DNA of 13,998 bases. Origin: JAFGHJ01 sp964631335. GTDB taxonomy: Bacteria > Hydrothermota > UBA3072. The notes beneath the pieces were generated by a model, which did no database searches, was not told the origin of the DNA, and saw nothing but the letters and a program-made list of their open reading frames with translations. A program made the translations under genes and the position numbers. Within the stretch, counting starts at the first letter, position 1. Every line of letters begins with the position of its first letter. This document shows positions 11,565-13,998 of this stretch, one piece after another. The stretch lies in assembly GCA_964631335.1 (NCBI GenBank), contig CAZVXD010000048.1, positions 1 to 13,998 on the forward strand, written 5' to 3'.

Positions 11565-13998
11565 TTATCTTACCAATATAAATTTACGTGATTCGGTGAA
11601 TTTGTTCTTGTTTGCTTCCATTCTTAAGATATAAACTCCAGCGGGTTTATCTGTCATTTCGATTTCCATAGAATAAAATCCCGGAGTTTGTTCTTCTGAA
11701 AATTCCTTAATTTTTGTTCCTTTTATATCATAGATTTCAAATCGAATGTTCGCATTTTCGGGTAACGCGTATTTAACTTCCAGATTATTTCCTGTTGTTA
11801 CCGTTTTAGCAGTCATAGAGTAAATCTCAGGTAATTCAGGAAAAGGAACTGCGACGGGATAAGTAATAGTGAAGACATCATCGCTTATATCAGAAAGAAG
11901 TCCGTTTGTGTCTGATACTCGAACCATGCAGCTATCTGAAGGTGTTTCCGGTACTGTCCAGGCATAAACACCCGTATCGGGCATACTTGTAATTATGTCC
12001 GTCCAATCTGTTCCGTTATTTATGGAATATTCGATTTGTACTTCTCCGCTTGTACCGGAAGAAGTCCATGTTATATTATAGATGCTGTCTCTTTCCCAGT
12101 TTTCACCACCGTTGGGATTTGTAACCGTTATGAATGGATGAGGAAAGATCACAAACAAAGAATCACTTATATCCGCGGGACTTCCGATTGTATCTGTAAT
12201 CCTTACCAGGCAGCTGTCGGAGGGTGTATCAGGTACTATCCAGGGATAAAAACCCGTGTCGGGCATACTCGCGATTATTTCCGACCAGTTCGAACCGTTA
12301 TCCGTTGAATACTCGATGCTAACACCACCGCTTGTGTTCTCTGAAGTCCAGGAGATATTAAAGGAACTGTCTACTTCGAAGTTTTCGCTTCCGTTGGGGT
12401 TTGTAATGGTTATAATGGGCGTTGGGGATATTTCGAACCAGGCGTCGCTCGTATCCGAGATACTTTGGTTTGTGTCGCTTACTCTTACATAGCAGCTGTC
12501 AGAGGGAGTATCGGGTACTGTCCACGTGTAAATACCCGTGTCGGGCATACTCGCGATCACATCCGACCAGCTTGAGGCGTTGTCTATGGAATATTCTATT
12601 TTAACACCTCCGCTGGTGGCAAACGAAGTCCAGGTAATATTATAAACACTGTCTATAAGCCATTCTTCTCCGCCGTTCGGACTTGTAACCGTTATGGCAG
12701 GTACAGGATGAGATATTTCGAATACCGCGTCGCTTGTATCCGAAGGAATTTCGATTGTGTCTGTAATCCTTACAAGACAGTTTTCTGAAGGAATATCTGG
12801 AATAACCCAGGGATGAGAACCGTCGTCGGTCGTACTCGCGATTACATCCGACCAGCTCGAACCGTTGTTTGTTGAGTATTCGATTTTGACAGCTCCGCTC
12901 GTTCCGCTGGAAGTCCATGTTATGTTATAAGTGCTGTCCACATACCAGTTTTCTCCTCCGTTAGGAGAGGTAATCTCCAGGGCAATATCATGCATGACAA
13001 CTTTTCCGTGACCGTAGACATTATCTTTTCCGGATGTGCCCAGATCGACAGTACAGTTATTATATAAATAATTTCGTATATCGGTATCACTGAAGGAAGA
13101 GTAGCGCGATTTAATAAGAGCGCAGACGCCGGCTGTATGAGGGGCTGACAGGGAAGTCCCGGCCCAGTATCCTGCCCCAAAATTTCTATAAGTAAAAGAA
13201 CTGCAGTAATCGGGTGCCGCTGCATCGGGTTTTGTCCTGCCGTCTGTCGTAGGCCCCCGTGAACTGAAGGATTCTATTTGTCCTGTAGTGTTATAGTAAA
13301 ATCGATTAATGGCACCGACAGATACAACGTCAGTGACTGTTGAGGGGTCGGTTATACTGCTCGAGTCTATATTATAATCAAAATCTTCTTCCAGACTGAA
13401 TATTGTAAAATCGGCTTCGGCAGAAGCAGTAGCTTTTTTTACAAGAATACCGTACATTGCGTCATCATCCGGGTTCGTGTAGTCTATATCTTCCTGCGGA
13501 GGATACGAACTGCCGTCCTGTATGTTTTTTGAACTATCCACCAGAATCCATTTTGAAGTAACGCTGCCTGTATCTCTTGCCAGGTAAAGATTGTAATCCT
13601 GATCCCAATCTCCATAATTATCCCAGTTCATGAGGATTTTGACTGATTGCCCGTCGGCATAGGGACCGGTTGGATTAATAGTGTCGTTTGTGCCGTTGAA
13701 AATATGGTGACCACCAGAGCCGTATTCTACAAATCCTTCTGCTCTGTAATGGTATTTAGCTTCGTTGCCGGCCGAGTTAACCCATAATATGCCGTGGTTT
13801 ATTGCGCTATCGGCTTTGCGGCATATAACACCCGTTCCGTCATAATAACCTCCCGTGTTATACCATCCGCAGGAATGATTGATAATGTCGACACCTTCAT
13901 TGATGCAGGAAGCTACCGCCGCTCCAAGATGGTTATCAGTAAGTATTTTGTATAGATGATATGTGGCGTTAGGCGCCAGATCATAAATTGCTTCTGTT
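11565..13998 (-). CDS. Secreted subtilisin-like (S8) protease with Ig-like repeats and C-terminal sorting domain; 5' partial
   Basis: The frame is open to the right edge, so the true start lies outside; the ATG at 13631 is internal. Visible catalytic parts are NEGVDIINHSCGW (about 13860-13900), the oxyanion Asn in WVNSAGNEA (codon 13764-13766) and the nucleophile Ser in WAGTSLSAPHTAG (codon 13152-13154). The catalytic Asp and His are beyond the window. About 200 residues separate Asn and Ser, against 66 in subtilisin, so a large beta-rich insert (including WDQDYNLYLARD) interrupts the fold. After the protease come four tandem Ig-like units. An end domain of about 85 residues (RFEIYDIKGTKIKEF, GFYSMEIEM, PAGVYILRME, KFILVR) is of the FlgD-like / type IX secretion sorting kind. 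It is probably an exported or surface-held protease. Confidence 0.88.
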   Translation of the reverse strand, partial: TEAIYDLAPNATYHLYKILTDNHLGAAVASCINEGVDIINHSCGWYNTGGYYDGTGVICRKADSAINHGILWVNSAGNEAKYHYRAEGFVEYGSGGHHIFNGTNDTINPTGPYADGQSVKILMNWDNYGDWDQDYNLYLARDTGSVTSKWILVDSSKNIQDGSSYPPQEDIDYTNPDDDAMYGILVKKATASAEADFTIFSLEEDFDYNIDSSSITDPSTVTDVVSVGAINRFYYNTTGQIESFSSRGPTTDGRTKPDAAAPDYCSSFTYRNFGAGYWAGTSLSAPHTAGVCALIKSRYSSFSDTDIRNYLYNNCTVDLGTSGKDNVYGHGKVVMHDIALEITSPNGGENWYVDSTYNITWTSSGTSGAVKIEYSTNNGSSWSDVIASTTDDGSHPWVIPDIPSENCLVRITDTIEIPSDTSDAVFEISHPVPAITVTSPNGGEEWLIDSVYNITWTSFATSGGVKIEYSIDNASSWSDVIASMPDTGIYTWTVPDTPSDSCYVRVSDTNQSISDTSDAWFEISPTPIITITNPNGSENFEVDSSFNISWTSENTSGGVSIEYSTDNGSNWSEIIASMPDTGFYPWIVPDTPSDSCLVRITDTIGSPADISDSLFVIFPHPFITVTNPNGGENWERDSIYNITWTSSGTSGEVQIEYSINNGTDWTDIITSMPDTGVYAWTVPETPSDSCMVRVSDTNGLLSDISDDVFTITYPVAVPFPELPEIYSMTAKTVTTGNNLEVKYALPENANIRFEIYDIKGTKIKEFSEEQTPGFYSMEIEMTDKPAGVYILRMEANKNKFTESRKFILVR
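11856..12983 (-). repeat. Four tandem ~93-residue Ig-like repeat units within the subtilase gene
   Basis: Units lie at about 12983-12708, 12701-12423, 12419-12138 and 12137-11856 in reading order. Each starts with I-T-x-P-N-G-x-E-x-[WF], followed by Y/F-N-I-[TS]-W-T-S, then IEYS-[TI]-[DN]-N, W-[ST]-[DE]-[VI]-I, P-D-T/W-x-[VI]-P, S-[DE]-[NS]-C, V-R-[IV]-[ST]-D-T and a closing F-x-I. The PNGGExW...ITWTS pattern is common in extracellular beta-sandwich repeats of bacterial secreted enzymes. Some DNA stretches are identical between units, for example 24 bases at 12252-12275 and 12534-12557, so the array arose by recent duplication or is kept uniform by recombination. Confidence 0.85.

Noticed and set aside
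12640..12918. Minus-strand and plus-strand ORFs of 60-100 codons inside the subtilase repeats
   Set aside because: They are out-of-frame shadows of the repetitive coding sequence, with no domain pattern or ribosome-binding site.
13629..13631. ATG at 13631 as the start of the subtilase
   Set aside because: The same frame stays open to the window edge and the upstream codons encode conserved subtilase sequence, including the oxyanion Asn, so this Met is internal.

Overview
The window looks like a piece of chromosome from an uncultured, probably anaerobic bacterium. The pointers are a four-subunit pyruvate:ferredoxin oxidoreductase, a sulfide-type (His) Thi4, an MglA/roadblock pair, a secreted subtilase with Ig-like repeats and a C-terminal type IX-like sorting domain, and moderately AT-rich DNA. 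This combination suggests an FCB-like or neighbouring candidate lineage such as WOR-3, TA06 or Cloacimonadota. That placement is inference, because no rRNA or marker gene is present.

Layout, left to right. 1-1388 (+) is thiamin synthesis: the 3' part of a thiazole synthase gene (thi4 type) and then thiE, separated by an AT-rich interspersed repeat. 1398-5515 (+) is a compact operon behind a likely sigma70-type promoter: porG-porD-porA-porB, then a roadblock/LC7 protein and an MglA-type small GTPase. 5516-5703 is a convergent intergenic region holding a second copy of the repeat. 5704-11299 (-) is a five-gene operon transcribed purB, HAD phosphatase (MpgP/GpgP-like), gpgS, a second GT-A glycosyltransferase (MGS/GGS-like), and a GT4 glycosyltransferase. 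Consecutive genes overlap or lie 2 bp apart, and the operon starts from a promoter with perfect TTGACA and TATAAT hexamers. 11383-11514 is a third, inverted copy of the repeat. 11565-13998 (-) is the C-terminal part of a subtilase that runs off the right edge.

How the genes work together. The most informative block is the solute cluster. GpgS should make glucosyl-3-phosphoglycerate, the HAD phosphatase should remove the phosphate, and two further glycosyltransferases could extend the product or provide a direct route. The expected product is glucosylglycerate or a longer derivative such as mannosylglucosylglycerate. No single characterised cluster that I can recall has exactly this gene content and order behind purB. 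The por-mgl operon physically joins central anaerobic carbon metabolism to a polarity/motility switch. The three copies of one palindromic-armed repeat in 14 kb suggest a family that is abundant in this genome.
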